Assembly: GCA_018894105.1 (NCBI GenBank)
Contig: CM032119.1
Span: 17,377,246 to 17,441,245, forward strand
Reading direction: 5' to 3'
Length of the DNA: 64,000 nt
Origin: Jacaranda mimosifolia
Lineage: Eukaryota; Streptophyta; Magnoliopsida; Lamiales; Bignoniaceae
The notes beneath the pieces are model-generated. The model was not told the DNA's origin, searched no databases, and was given only the letters and a program-made list of their open reading frames with translations. Of this stretch, positions 1 to 13,600 are shown piece after piece (position 1 is the first letter of the stretch; each line of letters begins with the position of its first letter). The position numbers and the translations under genes were made by a program.

Positions 1-2054
1 AATCAAAATCATCTTTCTTTTCCTTCAGTTCCTCGAAACTTCATCTCTTATGGGCAATTATCCCCTCTTTCTTATTTGTTGTCAATCTTATTGTTATACT
101 AATCAATCCCTTCTTACTAATACATTAGTTTTTTAAGATATCCACATGATTTAAGTCAAAACCCTATACATGTGTTGAGCATTATTCATCTTGAATGTCT
201 TTCTGATTATCAAATTTAATTCTATCCTAGAACGATCATCTTTATCATCGAATTAAACTCTCGAGGACGTATTTGCACATGATATATTTTCCCCAAGTAT
301 TTTCCTTCCAATCAAAAAACGTCACATGATAGACACCTCAAGAGTAATGAATCATATACTATCGACTGACCCAGTCATAATCCTTCACTTCTTTTGTATC
401 ATGCACTATCCCAAAAGTTCATAACCTATTCAAAGTCTAAGGTCAAACTTAATCTCTTCTAATTCAAAAATTCCATATTCCAAGATCATTTCCTGACATA
501 GTTCAAGCTTTCCTTAACCAAGCTCATATATCACCACTATGGCACCCCTAACGGGCGATGCTTGCCCCCGACCAATGTGTTACTCAAATCTAAATCCAAA
601 TAATTTTTTCTTTTTTTTTCAAATAAAATAATTCATCGAAATTATAAAGTAAAATTACATAAACAACTTCTGCAATTCATACTTATCCTCAAACCATCCA
701 AATCACACCTAACACTACAAAACTTATCTACTTTATTTACATTACAACCCTAGCCTATTATAGCATGTGCATTAATATACATATGCAAAATCATATACCT
801 TATATGAAACATTGTTTAGCTCCTACTATCACTTGCTCCTATCTAGGGTAAAGAATATAAGAAAATAATACAAAAATAATAAGACCAAATCACTTAATGA
901 GTTGATGTGGTGATGAATGACTTAAATGCATTAACAGTTAACCTTAAGGTGAAATGAAAATAATTATTTACCCATCGAAAAGGAATTCTTTCAATTCTTG
1001 AATGATCCATCTCAACATCGTCCCGTAACAGTGGTGAGACTTCACAATACTCATTATTATTACAAAATGATCAACATGGTTTTCACACAATCAATCAACT
1101 TTCATGAAGCACTTAAGTTCCAAAACATAAATATTAAAACATATCAATCAATTTTGCAAAAGGCTATTGTGGGGGCTCTGACCTTATCATGCCACTTTTG
1201 GAAAAATAAAAATATCCTTGTCCCTTCAATTCTGAGTGTTCAGATTGGCAAAACTGACATATGTGGCATGACCGGTTCCATGCCTGTTCGATGCTCACGC
1301 AGCTAACCTCTAACTAACATGAGGCTGGACTCCCCCATGAGAGGTACTAGTCAAAAGTTTCTAATCGTTGGCCCATCACCACCTAATATACTTTCGTAGC
1401 TAAGTCTGGGCCCAAATCGAACTTCCCATGGCATCCCTACCGATAATAACTTTTCAAGAGCTTCCTCAAGGGTAACTTAATCAGATGTATTCCAACAACA
1501 CATTTCATATCATTAACACATCTGCCACACATAAAATCATCAATATAACCAAAATTAAAACTTTGCAACTAAATCTTAATACATTATCAAATTGTGACGT
1601 TGTGTTTGTTCCATATATCAATTCTCACTTTGAATGTTTAATAAAACACAAAATCTGGTTTTGAGTTAATTTCTTCAATTGGCCAAACTGATTTTCTATA
1701 ATTGAGTCTTATTCCAATTTATGATTTATCTTTCTAACTTAAGCCAATTTGAATTATTGAGTTCCAATGGGTCTTCACTAACCCAAGGTCAAAATCTCGA
1801 CTTATTATCAAAATTTGGTTAAGCGTAATCTTATTTTAATTTAATTTATATTTTAGTTATAAATTAAATCCAAATAAAATCAAATTAAGAAATTAATCAA
1901 GTTAACAACTCAATCAAAAATTACCAAATTAGACCGAATTCATGTCCAATTCAAAGCCCGAAATTAGCCTGAACGAGCTTGAAATCAAATTTCAGTATAT
2001 TGTGCTAGAGCTACTGGAGCTCAGCCATGGCATTACCATCCACACCATGCACTA
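1..2054 (-). repeat. degenerate LTR-like DNA, left part
   Basis: No credible gene is visible; the longest open frame here (about 100 codons near 1 kb) has no recognisable motif. The tract has the texture of a decayed plant LTR read on the minus strand, and 2671-3450 looks like its continuation beyond the MITE, ending in an LTR-type terminus at 3450. The element body would lie outside the window to the left, so this is inference only. Confidence 0.3.
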
Positions 2055-2062
2055 TTGCCGGA

Positions 2063-2662
2063 TAAGAATGTCAAAATTACCCGTCCCACAGGGATGAGGT
2101 CAAAATTGAATCCCAATTGCTCAACGGGGTAGGGACGAGATCATAGTCCCCGTCCCCATGGATACCCACTGCTTATTTTAAAAATTAATTAATTTATTAA
2201 TTTAATATTATATATTTTTAAACTAATATCAAAATATATGTGATTGTTAGAGCAATTTTTTCTTCTAATAAACTAAATATATTTTTGTAGGAACCATCTT
2301 AAATGAAATTTTTTTTTGAAAGAATTGTGAAGCTCTATTGATATTTATATTTTTGTATTTTATATCTTTTAATATTTTTATTGTAATACATAATTAAATT
2401 CAATGTGTTATATATGATGATTTTTTAATTTTGAAAGTCATTTAAATTATTGAAAAACTTTATGAATTTTTGTATTAATTTTTTTATTTATGAATTTTTC
2501 TATAAATTTTATCAAACCCCATAGATACCTACCGGTATTCGTCTCCCCACGGGCAGTGGGGATGGGAACCTATCACGGAGGCGGGGAGCATTTGGCCTCG
2601 CAGGGGAGTGGGGTGAGAAGGCAGTCATCGCCTCGCCCTGTCCCATCCCATTGACACTCCTA
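2063..2662. mobile_element. hAT-type MITE (600 bp)
   Basis: The ends are inverted: the left end reads TAAGAATGTCAA and the right end, reversed, reads TAGGAGTGTCAA. They are flanked by 8-bp direct repeats, TTGCCGGA at 2055-2062 and TCGCCGGA at 2663-2670 (7 of 8 match). Both ends are GC-rich runs of GGGGA/TCCCC-type words and the 300-bp core is AT-rich with no coding frame. An 8-bp target duplication with short TIRs is the hAT hallmark, so this is a non-autonomous hAT derivative. Confidence 0.65.
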
Positions 2663-2670
2663 TCGCCGGA

Positions 2671-3450
2671 GTAGAAGCCCGACTGACCAGAATGTGTACC
2701 TCAATAGGGTAGTGAAAGCACCTCAGTCAATTTTATATTCTTCCAACAAGTCGTTGGTTAATTGAAGGAAAATAGCTACAACGCCACTGCAGGCCGATGC
2801 GTGCTTATGCCTCAATTACTTTCATTTTTGTGGTCTGCTTTTGAAATTGAAAGTATTTGCGTGTTCCTCTAGCTAAGCCTGTCAAAACTAATCTATCTAT
2901 TTTAAGTTCCAACTGACAAAAATCAGTAAACCATCACTATCGCCACCTTAATCCGCTGCCTTCTTTTATCTGTCGATTTATCAGTTGTTTTGCTATGGTT
3001 TTGTTCGCCTCAGCAAGGGAAAGGTGTCTTTGGAGTTAGTGTTGTGATTTAATGTTGTTTTACAGGCATGCACATGCTAAGGTGAGCTGAGGTAGATGTG
3101 GATAGGCCTTTGAGAATTTAACCTATACAAAGTTATGTTCTCAAACTTATATATATAAAACCATTTTCTAAATTCTCATTCTAATCCCAAAATTTTTCCA
3201 CCATTTTCAATTTGTCCCTCCATTTTCACCCCTAAACTTCCAATTTAGTCCCTAAAGATTTTATCTTTACACATTAACCCCCCAACGCTAAATTTTTGAC
3301 AATCGATGTTAGACCCTAATTAACTTTAGTTAGTATTTTTTTAAAGGTCCAATTCCTTGTTTATTTAATTTGTTTTAATTAATTTCTTAAGATCTAATTG
3401 AGTTAATTTCAATATTTTTTCAATTTCATTCTAAATGTTGGGGCGTTACA
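2671..3450 (-). repeat. degenerate LTR-like DNA, right part with terminus
   Basis: Read on the minus strand, this piece begins TGTAACGCCCC at 3450, close to the TGTAACACCCC start of the LTRs at 4062-7132 and 28913-34172. It then has blocks such as AGGGACTAAATTGG that are common in plant Ty3-type LTRs. It probably continues across the MITE into 1-2054. The partner LTR is not in the window. Confidence 0.4.
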
Positions 3451-4061
3451 GCATTATGTGTAAAGATTATTATGTGTTGATGCACAGATGCGGGAGTAAA
3501 GTTGGTAAATTCATTCTCCAAGCTTTGAAGAAGAAGAACATTTACCAACTTTACCCCTGTATTAGCATGTATCAAGGTTGTATGAAGTCAAGTATCCAAT
3601 CCATAGTAAATTAAAATAAAAAATTAACTTGCAACACTACATCCAATCTATAGAATGGTTATTTTCATTTTTGAAGTGTTCTAAAAAAACAAATTAAAAA
3701 GGAAAAACCATGATCATTCAGCCTCATTTTCAATAAAAAAATCACATTCTTAAGTCTCATATTTATAAGTATCATTTTCAAGCATAAAATACATACTAAA
3801 TTTAAAATAATTAAGATTTACTACTTAATTAAAAATAATTTCTTTTTCCATGATTTCAAGAAAAAAGATTTCACGCTAAATTAAACAATAATTTTTTTAT
3901 TCCGACCTTGTTTCATTGATAAGACAAGGAAACTAAATAATAATATTATATTAAAATATTTAATACTATTATATTAAAATATTATTTATTGTCTATATTT
4001 TTTAAAATCTCTACATTTTTAACCTAATCTAATATATATAAAGAAAAATAATATTCAACCC
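3451..4061. other. AT-rich intergenic DNA
   Basis: No gene seen. It contains the 15-bp foldback listed separately, and its last five bases (4057-4061, AACCC) are the left target duplication of the solo LTR. Confidence 0.6.
3496..3554. repeat. 15-bp perfect foldback
   Basis: GTAAAGTTGGTAAAT at 3496-3510 is repeated as its exact reverse complement at 3540-3554, with a 29-base loop. The arms resemble the start of some MULE/MITE termini, but the whole unit is under 70 bp and no target duplication is evident. Confidence 0.6.
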
Positions 4062-4951
4062 TGTAATGCCCCCACCCGGCATAGCCCCTAAGTTGAGGTG
4101 CCACTCAATTCAGTCTTAATCTCAAACCCATAAATCGAATAATAGGCCCATCAGAAAAAAATTTCGAAACTTATCAGAGATAGCAACAAGTTTAACCGAC
4201 CCAAATAATTCTCAACAAAAGTACAATTTACTTGCATTAATTGGTCCCATAGCATTCATCGTTTCATGCATACTGAACCTTTAGTTCAAATTTGACATAT
4301 CACAACATCTATAAGTTTAAAACTTAATATACGAGTGAACCCATAACAGTTACAAACACATGTTCTATTATCATAAACAGTAATGGATTTCATCTTAAGA
4401 AAACCTCAACAAAAGTATTATATACAAACCATACTGATTCCATAATATCCAACATAATATATATACACCATGTAGATGTTAAATTCAGTTCTAACATCAC
4501 AACATCTCTAGGGTATACAAAATGTCCAAGAGTCTCCATAAGCATATAGAACCATGTTTCTATTACAAAATATGATCGTCGATCCAAACCTGTAGTTCAA
4601 GTTCATCACTGTCTGGGAAAATAAAAGAAATATGATGGGGGTAAGTCCAAAGGACTTAGTGAGAGATATTCATAATAACAAGCAGTAGGGATCTATCGAG
4701 GAAGAATCAACTCAGCAGATCATAATTTATCAAATAAACAAGAACATTTCAGGATACAAGCAATAACAAGTTAAGCAAATAGGAATCTCTCCTTTTATAT
4801 TGCTCCATGAACAATTTACAAACAATAAGATACAGTCAGAATAAATAATACCAAGTCATATGCAGTTCAATGGAACAAACTTAACATGCATATTAGAACA
4901 ACCTTATTCCAATCTATCAGACATATCCAAGCATAATAGCTTGATACACAA

Positions 4952-5056
4952 TAGATGCCTAGGAGTATCCCTAGCATATCAATGATACCTAGGAATATCC
5001 CTAGCATATCATAGATACCTAGGAGTATCCCTAGCATATTACTGACACCCATGAAT
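4952..5056. repeat. 27-30-bp minisatellite in the solo LTR
   Basis: Three to four imperfect copies of a unit containing CCTAGGAGTATCCCTAGCAT run head to tail. Its reverse translation mimics a repetitive peptide (MLGILLGIYD) that should not be called a protein. The related LTR at 31079-34172 carries a different array in about the same place. Confidence 0.75.
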
Positions 5057-5166
5057 GTTCATAGCGTGTCCCGTATACCCAAGTATTCTGCTAAGATTGG
5101 CACTCAGCCCAAGCATATCTCCGTACATATAATAGATATCCATCAATCGATACATATTTCCAGGCA

Positions 5167-5280
5167 TATGTCTAGATAGCAGAACAATCAGATAATAGAA
5201 CGATCAGATAACAGGACAATTAGATAATAGGATGATCAGATAACAGATAAACAGATAACAAAACGATAAGATAACAAACA
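5167..5280. repeat. AGATAACAG short tandem array
   Basis: Repeated words of the type CAGATAACAGA / CAGATAATAGA spaced 9-16 bp. It is the reverse complement of the larger GTTATCTG array at 32783-33075 in the related element. Confidence 0.8.
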
Positions 5281-7132
5281 AGAGTTCTGGGCACCAGAAC
5301 AGACAGAATTTAGAATCAATATCAAGCGGTAACCCTCATAGGGGTGTACATATTAGATAATAGATAACAAGTGAGATCTCAAGCATTTCATAGGTTTCAA
5401 TAAACACGATGCAATTACAGTATGGAAACAGGAACCCTCATAGGGGTTTATCACTATAAAAGATATATGTAATCAATGTCAGGTTGGCAGACCCTTACTT
5501 CCGTAGCCTTAGAAAATGCAATCCACAATCAGCAATCTACTGATCCGTGGGACCCACTTCTTCGTCACCTAACTAAAAGAGTATATTCATAGTCAAAATC
5601 CCCATTCAACTCTAATAATGCTTAATAATTACAATTATACCATTAACAATCTAAAATAACTAATTGCTCGGCTAATACGATAATTTTAGGGTTGGCTTGA
5701 CATAAACATTACGGAATCGTGCTAATCATGCCGGTCTCAAGAACGAGATAATATTAGGTCCTTAATTACATAATTAACCTTGTATTTATAGCAAATCAAT
5801 AATAATGGTCCAATCATTATAATTAACCCAATTATCGTCACTTAGGTCTCAAATTCATGAAATCCTCAATTTGGGTTTCAATCTTTTAATAAACTTAATT
5901 AATCCAAGTGACTATATGGTATAATACATCCGGGTCCACTAGACACATGGATATATATTCATGCATGGTGTGTATTCATCTAAATCATATCTCAAATCCT
6001 CGTTCCTTGACATAATACAAGATTTATTAGACAAACAGTAATACACACGTATATATATAATCTCATTCCAACTCTTATACCTAAGATCCGATTATTGAAG
6101 TTCCAGAATCACAAACCAAGAACATCGTCATGATCGTCGCGACGAGTTAAAGAAACTATCCTAGCTTTGCCGCCGCTGGAGATAGTCAACAACACTACTA
6201 AAAGATGCATTTCAGCTCAATTAAGCAAACCCTAACTCAATTTTACCATTTGCCACAAAATTGGAGTCTAATTTCAGCTTCAACTACCCAACACCACCAC
6301 CTCCACCATCGCAGTTTCTCCAAATTTCGCCGCCGATGGTAGCCCATTTTTAAAACCCAATACACCAAATTGCTCCTTCAGCTGAGCTCTACAAGTTTTT
6401 TCACCCAGAATTCAATTTCCACCGCTGCTTGTCATCACCTCTCGATTTCAAGCTCTACTTCTCCCTCGTTCACTAGTGAAGTCCAGATACATGTAGCATC
6501 AATCTACTCCTAAGGAGATGGGGAGTGATTTGGTGGGTTTAATTTTCTTGTTTAGGACATTACCGATGAGGTCGCGCCATCAAGCTCCGCCAGCCCAAAA
6601 CTTCAAGCTCAATTTTTGGCCACTACACCAGTAGGTTTTGCAAAAAGATGGTATGGTTGAGTTGCTAGTGAGGAGAGGAAGGTAATGGAGGTCTTGGCTT
6701 TCCATTTCATGGTTTTTCTGGAGAAGTTGCCGAAGAGGAGAACAGATGGATGCGATGAAGAAGAAATAAGGAAATGGAGAGAATGAAATTGAAATATATA
6801 TAGGGGTGACTTTTGGAAATTCTCAATTGGTCCCCAAAACTTTACCCCAGCTTCCAATTGAGTCCTCATGAAAAGTAGCCATCTTCAATTCAACCCCTAA
6901 ACTAAGTTAGTGCCTTAGTTTCACCCACTTGACCCAAATAATTCCATACAAACCCCTAGAATTCATAAATGGTCCAATCAAGTCTTCTCAATTTGCAATT
7001 CGACCTCAAAACTTTCAACTTTTGTGCAATTAAGTCCTTTTTATTAATTTTTCAGGCCCTAAAATCCGACCAACCAATTTCTTGATTTCTAAATCCCTAT
7101 TTTCTTAAATTCCCAATTTTAGGGGTGTTACA

Positions 7133-8180
7133 AACCCTATTTTAAGAATGTTTATTATGTGGCAATGATGTGGATAAGTTATTTTTATCCCTTTTTGCCA
7201 TCTCAACAATTTTCATATATAATTTGCTATATAAAATGAGTTAAATACTATTTTAAATAATTTTTTAGTAACTCCATATCCAATATTCGTAAGTACTCAA
7301 TATATCTATGTACTATATGTGTGTCTGTATGTGTATATTAGTTTATGGATGAAAATGATATGTGTGTGTGTATATATATATATATTCGTTTATGTATGCA
7401 ATGTATTGATTATTGCATGGAATTTAATTTTGTAGCTCTCTCTCTATATATATATATGCGTGTGTGTGTGTGTGTGTGTGTTAAGTTAATCTATTAATAT
7501 TCAGTTTGAGTACATAATGAAGATTGGTATATCTATACTAAATATACAATTTTTATTTAATAAAATTTGTTTTCAATTGATTTTTCATATGTTTAATATT
7601 TACACTTTTATTCCTCCAATTATAATTTTGAGATTCCATATGTTAAGGAATTTTAAAATCTTATGAAGTATGGTGCAACCGTTATTGTCTTTAATTTTTA
7701 AGAATAATTTTTAAATATGTCTTAATCATATTTTAACCAATGCGTTATTCTATAAATGCCTAAACTGAAGCACTAGATTGATTGAAAGAAAGGAGTAATA
7801 TCAATGATAATATAGAAAGGATGATCTATTGCCATGTAAGACCAATAAAGATGCCAAATTTAGGCTACTCCTGGAATTAGATTTAAAAAATATACGAGTA
7901 AAATGCAAAATCAGTGGTGATAATGAATTATATAATCAATGGTGAAAATGCCATGTTATAAAATTTTATTCATTTTAATAAGTAATTTAGGGCCCCTAAT
8001 ACTGAACAATGCCATGTTAATCACATACATAGATATATTGAATACTTACCAATTTGAGTACCTAAATTTAGCTATTAACATATTTATACTAAATATTTAA
8101 ATTTGTATTTCATAAATTCAGAAAATGAATCCAGAAAGTAGTTTTGACATCCTTTATATTTTGACATGGTAAGATTTTCT
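7133..8180. other. AT-rich intergenic DNA with microsatellites
   Basis: No gene seen. GT/TA microsatellites lie near 7365-7384 and 7441-7481 (CT, then TA, then GT runs). Confidence 0.6.
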
Positions 8181-8466
8181 ATAGCTCTCTATGTTTAGTT
8201 CAAAAATAATTTACCTTAATTTAATACTCTTTAGATTATAAAAATATACCATAATTTGATATTTTAATTAAGTTAAGTTTCTTAATCTATGCTCATAATC
8301 CCTATAAGTAATAGATACTAAAAATAACCGAACATGCAATACACTAATGTTTAAAGGTACAAATATATATATATATATATTTTTTTTCCCTTGACCTCTA
8401 TAGGAACATTTGCTTGGTGAGTTAAATTCAATTTTTCTTTTTTCTTTTTTTTTTGTTTTTTTTTTC
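8181..8466. repeat. duplicated block A, left half
   Basis: It resembles 15927-16200: TTTAAAGGTACAAA, then a pyrimidine run, then TTGGTGAGT occur in the same order. The copia element at 8467-14727 splits this copy; its right half resumes at 14728. Confidence 0.55.
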
Positions 8467-8958
8467 TATAAAAATAATTATGTTCCATGTGATATTATTA
8501 ATAAGTTTATGATTTAATAATTATAGAAATAATTAAATCTCATCGTTATTTATGGAAGAGTTGTAACTAATGGTGACATACCATTTAACAATGTGTAGTT
8601 ATGACTATTTACATATAAAGTTATAATCGTTGATTAAGAGTTGTAATGTGGATATGTGTTTGATGGAGACACCCTCTCATACTGTATAAATAAGGATTGT
8701 GGTCCTCTCTCCACCCTATAAGATAATTGTACATTTCATCCATCAAAATTGTGCATTAAAGAAAAGGGATTAGAGAGAGAATCGATATCCTATTCACTCA
8801 AGAAATCAAGTGTTGGTGTCTACAAATTTTGTATTCATGGAGAAAGGTACACCCACTTACTATATAGATATTTATATGTGAAAAACATGAAGTTATAGAT
8901 TTTGGATTTAATCAATTTCTGCTAATGTTTATACATTAAATATGATTTAATGCTTACA
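8467..8958 (+). repeat. 5' LTR of copia element
   Basis: It aligns along its length with 14235-14727. The expected TG start has mutated to TA (the 3' LTR keeps TGTAAG), and the end is CTTACA. A TATAAATA box lies at about 8685, followed by the leader. Confidence 0.93.
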
Positions 8959-8960
8959 TG

Positions 8961-8975
8961 TGGTATTGGAGCCTG
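8961..8975 (+). promoter_or_regulatory. primer binding site (initiator Met-tRNA type)
   Basis: TGGTATTGGAGCCTG starts two bases after the 5' LTR. The usual plant copia site is TGGTATCAGAGCC, so two positions have changed. Confidence 0.8.
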
Positions 8976-9788
8976 TTGTTTAATAATTCATGTTTTTCCA
9001 TTGATTATGTTTATGTTCTCTTATCTTTATTTTTCATTATTTTTTTATGGGAGAAAGTAGTTATAATTAATGTTTTCTATCCCTTGTGGATTATGTTTTC
9101 TTCCACTTATATTCCTTGCATGAAAATAAAGAATAAATGTTTATTTTTTATGTTAATGGCCATTTAAAATTAAGAGTGTCCATTATATATACACACAACA
9201 ATTGCCTATTTAATGTTTAGCAATAAGTTAGCATGCATATGTATATTTGTTTAATGTTTGTGATTACATGTATATATATTTCGGACATTTGGATATATAT
9301 TGTTATGTAGCATGGTGTATTAATTACAAATTATTAAAGCTATTGTATTTGTAATTAAATATTTTACAACTTGAATATTCTACATTCTTAATAATTTGTT
9401 AGCCACCAAAGTGACCAAATCTTATGTATAATAAATTTATAGGTTGTAAAATTAAATTGAGTTACCTATTAAATTGATACTATAGATGACATTATGTTGT
9501 ATGGTAATAGGTAATTGAATTCATTATTATAAGGCAATTTTGTAATCAGCCAAAGTTGATTAGTTGTTCTTATAATTGATGAATATTATTGTTGGTAATT
9601 GATATGTTATATTAAGCTTCATTATAGTAAATAAGTATAATTAATATATTCTATTACCAAATTAAATTTTTATTAGTATCATTATGATTCATGGTCGCAT
9701 ATTTTAGTGTCACCTAAAGGAGAACTTTGATATGCATGTAATGTTGGCCTTCATCATTTGTTTGAATTTGAAGTTATTCATACTTTAA

Positions 9789-10620
9789 ATGTTTTTCCTA
9801 TTTGTAGTATCTATTCCCACGTCACTTAATTCGCATGCTTTTTCTATTCCTTTATTTAATGAATTAAATTTCTTGGAAAGGAGTGAACAAGTCCAATTCC
9901 ACTTAGGTGTTTTGGACCTTGATTTAGCACTCGAAGTGGAGAAACCGGATGTTATTACTGATGAAAGCAATGATGAAGATAAAGCATTATATAAAGCTTG
10001 GGAAAGGTCGAACAGATTAAGCTTAATGTTTATGTGAACTACAGTAGCGAGCAACATTAAGTCTACTCTTCCTAAAACTTAAGATGCTAAGGAATTTATG
10101 AAACATGTGGAAAAGTGTTCTCAAACTACTGATAAATCTCTTGTTGTTACATTAATGAGTACTTTAACCACAATAAAATTTGATGGTTCACATGTCATGC
10201 ACGAGCATATCCTTGAAATGACAAATTTAGTAGCAAAATTGAAGTCCTTGGGAATGAATGTGGATGAGTACTTTTTGGTACAATATTCTAAATTCCTTGC
10301 CTTCCATTCAATATGGGCCATTTCAAATGAATTATAACACAATTAAGGATAAATGGAGTGTTAATGAATTGGCTAGTATATTTATTCAAGAAGAAACAAG
10401 GTTGAAGAATCAAAGGTCTCATTCTGTTCATTTAGCAAAGCATCAAGAAGTTGAAAAAAGTTTGAAAAGAAAGTACGGGAAGAATAAGAAGAAAAGTTTG
10501 CACAATTTGAACGAATCTTCTAAAGCTAGCCATAAGAAGGAATGTAAGAATGATAAGTATCATTTTTGTCATAAAATTGGACACTATTAGAAGGATTGCC
10601 CAAAACATGAAGCTTGGTTT
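9789..10620 (+). pseudogene. copia gag, broken
   Basis: Gag polyprotein remnant. In order there is an N-terminal part with a LFNELNFLERSEQVQFHLG-like segment, a coat region (MHEHILEMTNLVAKLKSLG at about 10190-10250), and a zinc knuckle near 10555-10600. A stop codon interrupts at 10035-10037 and another at about 10079. A frameshift follows near 10290. In the knuckle the first Cys is Tyr (KYHFCHKIGHY) and a stop sits before the last Cys. About 830 bp of non-coding leader separates it from the 5' LTR. Confidence 0.85.
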
Positions 10621-10638
10621 GAAAAGAAAGGTAAACCA

Positions 10639-13600
10639 ATGAATGCTTCTGTATGTTTTGAATCAAACTTTACTGAAGTTCCTTATAATACTTGGTGGCT
10701 TGATTCTGGTTCTACTACTCATATTTTAAATACGATGCAGGGATTCCTTTCGATCCAAACCATAAAGCAAAATGAATTTGTATACATGGGAAATAGACAA
10801 AAAGCTCCAGTTGAAGGAGTTGGCATTTACCATCCAATTTTAGATACTGGGCATTACTTGGATTTGTATCAAACTCTCTTTGTACCTACTTTTTCTCACA
10901 ATTTAGTTTCTATATCAAAAATAGATAAAGCGGGATTTACTTTTAATTTTGGTTATGGATCTTTTAGTTTATTTAAAAATAATAATATTACTGGTTCTGG
11001 AATCTTATGCCATGGTCTTTACAAGTTTAAGCTTGATAATCATTTTATTGAGCCTTCAATGACTTTGCATCATAAAGTTGGAACTAAACATAGTTTAGTG
11101 GATGAGAAATCCGCTTACTTGTGGCATAAACGTTTAGGCCATGTATCCAAAGAAAGAATGGAAAGATTAGTAAAGAAAGAAATTCTTCCTAATTTGGATT
11201 TCACTTACCTTGGAATGTGTATAGATTGTATTAAAGGAAAATTTACAAGACACACTACTAAGAAAAATGCCACAAGAAGCTCACAACTTCTTGAAATTAT
11301 ACATATATATGTGGTCCTTTCGATGTTCCATCTTTTGGTAGAGAAAAATATTTTATCACTTTTATTGATGATTTTTCATGATTTGAATATGTTTATCTAT
11401 TGTATGAAAAATCTCAATCTATGGATGCTCTTGAAATTTCTATTAACGAGGTTGAGAGGCAACCAGATAAGAAAGTGAAAATAATTAGATCTGATAAAGG
11501 TGGTGAATATTATGGAAAATATGATGAATCAGGACAAAATCTATGTCCATTCGCTAAATTCATTGACAGATGTGGCACTTGTGCTCAATACACCATGCCA
11601 CGAACACCAAAACAAAATGGTGTAGCAAAAAGGTGTGGTTGTACTTTATTAGAAATGGTTAGGAGCATGTTAAGTCATTTATCTTTACCTTTATTGTTGT
11701 GGATGCATGCTTTCAAAACCACTATGTATTTATTAAATAGGGTTCCTAGTAAGACAGTTTTCAAAACTCCTTTTGAATTGTGGACTAGAAGGATGCCTAG
11801 TTTAAAACACTTGCATGTTTGGGGTTGCCCAGCGGAAATAAGAATTTATAATCCACATGAAATGAAATTGGATTTTAGAATGACCAGTGGCTTTTTCATT
11901 GGATATCCTGAGAAATTCAAGGGGTACATATTTTATTGTCCTAATCATAGTACTAGAATCATTGAGACTGGAAATGCTAGGTTCATTGAAAATAGTGAAA
12001 CTAGTAGGAGTGAGGAATTGCGTAATGTTGGCATTCAAGAGGTTAGGGTGCAAGTTCCTTTACCCATAACTTCTAAAGTTGTTGATTCTAGAGTTGTGAT
12101 GCAATCTAACACTAATCAACAACAAGAAGTTAATGACCAAACACTCCATAACGAAGATGTCAATAACGATCATATAATAGAAGAACCTCAATTAAGAAGA
12201 TCTCAAAGACAAAAATGGTCTGCCATCTTTGATGATTATGAGGTTTATCTATAAGAATCAGATATTAACACAGGAATAAATGATGATCCAATTTCATATT
12301 CTCAAGCCATTAATTGTAATGATCCTAATAAATAGGTCAATGCAATGGAAGATGAGTTGAAATCTATGGATGACAATCAAGTTTGGGATCTTGTTGAATT
12401 GCTTAAAGGTTGTAAAAGGATTGGTTGTAAGTGGGTCTTTAAGACAAAGAGAGACTCTAATGGCAATATCGAAATATATAAAACTAGACTTGTTGCCAAA
12501 GGTTTTACTCAAAAAGATGGCATTGATTATAAAGAGACATTTTCATTGGTGCCTAAGAAAGATTCACTTAGAGTTATTTTGGCTTTAGTGGCTCATTATG
12601 ATTTAGAGCTACACCAAATGTATGTTAAAACTGTCTTTCTTAATGGGAATTTAGATGAAGATGTTTATATGGATCAGCCTAAAGGCTTTTTAGTCAAAGG
12701 AAAGGAACACATGGTGTGTAAATTAAAGAAATCAATATATGGACTTAAACAAGCTTCCCAACAATGGTATCTTAAGTTTAATGATACTATAACCTCTTTT
12801 TAGTTTTAAAGAAAACACCATTAAGTCGGTGTATATATAAAAGTTAGTGGGAGTAAGTTTATTTTTCTAGTCTTATATGTTGATCATATATTGCTTGCTA
12901 CAAATGATCTTTGTTTATTACATAAAACCAAAAAATACCTTTCTAAGAACTTCGAAATGAAAGATATGGGAGACACAACTTACGTGATCAGAATTGAAAT
13001 ATATCATGATTGATCACAAGGATTATTGGGGTTGTCTCAAAAGCCTATATTGATAAAGTTCTTGAGAGATTTAAGATGGATGAATGCTCAGTAGGAATAG
13101 TTCCAATTCAGAAGAGGGACAAATTTAATCTTATGCAATGTCCAAAGAATGAACTAGAAAGAGAACAAATGAAGAATATTCCTTATGCATCTATTGTTAG
13201 GAGCTTAATGTATGCTCAAACTTACACTAGACTAGACATTAGTTTTGCTGTCGGAATGCTAGGAAGATACCAAAGTAATCCTGGAATTGATCATTGGAAA
13301 GCTACAAAGAAAGTACTCAGATATTTGCAAGGAACTAAAAATTACATGCTCACTTATAGAAGAGTTGATCACTTAGAAGTGGTTGGATATTCAGATTCAT
13401 ATTTTGGCTGATGTGTTACTTGAGGAAATCCACATTTGGTTATTTGTTCCTATTAGCCGGAGGAGCTATTTCTTGGAAAAGTGCGAAGAAACCTATCATT
13501 GTTGCGTCTACCATGGAGGCTGAGTTTATAGCATGCTTTGGGGCTACAATTCATGGATTATGATTGCCAAATTTTATTGCAGGACTTAAGGTTGTTGACG

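Larger units (their letters stand above)
4062..7132 (-). mobile_element. solo LTR, Ty3-like, 3.07 kb
   Basis: On the minus strand the element starts TGTAACACCCCTAAAATTGG at 7132 and ends CATTACA at 4062. A perfect 5-bp target duplication, AACCC, lies at 4057-4061 and 7133-7137. Its sequence matches the LTRs at 28913-34172: the same opening, the same reading of AAGGACTTAATTGC, and the same GTTATC-type array. There is no internal domain, so it is a solo LTR left by recombination between two LTRs. The length is unusually large for an LTR. Short frames inside it are not genes; one simply translates the 27-30-bp array. Assignment to Ty3 rests on the pattern, as no pol is present. Confidence 0.85.

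Noticed and set aside
998..1306. 102-codon plus-strand frame
   Set aside because: No motif, no splice context, inside LTR-like DNA.
4867..5052. Minus-strand frame with repeated MLGILLGIYD
   Set aside because: Direct translation of a 27-30-bp minisatellite in the solo LTR.
8958..9167. 69-codon frame after the copia 5' LTR
   Set aside because: Lies in the non-coding leader before gag; no gag similarity.
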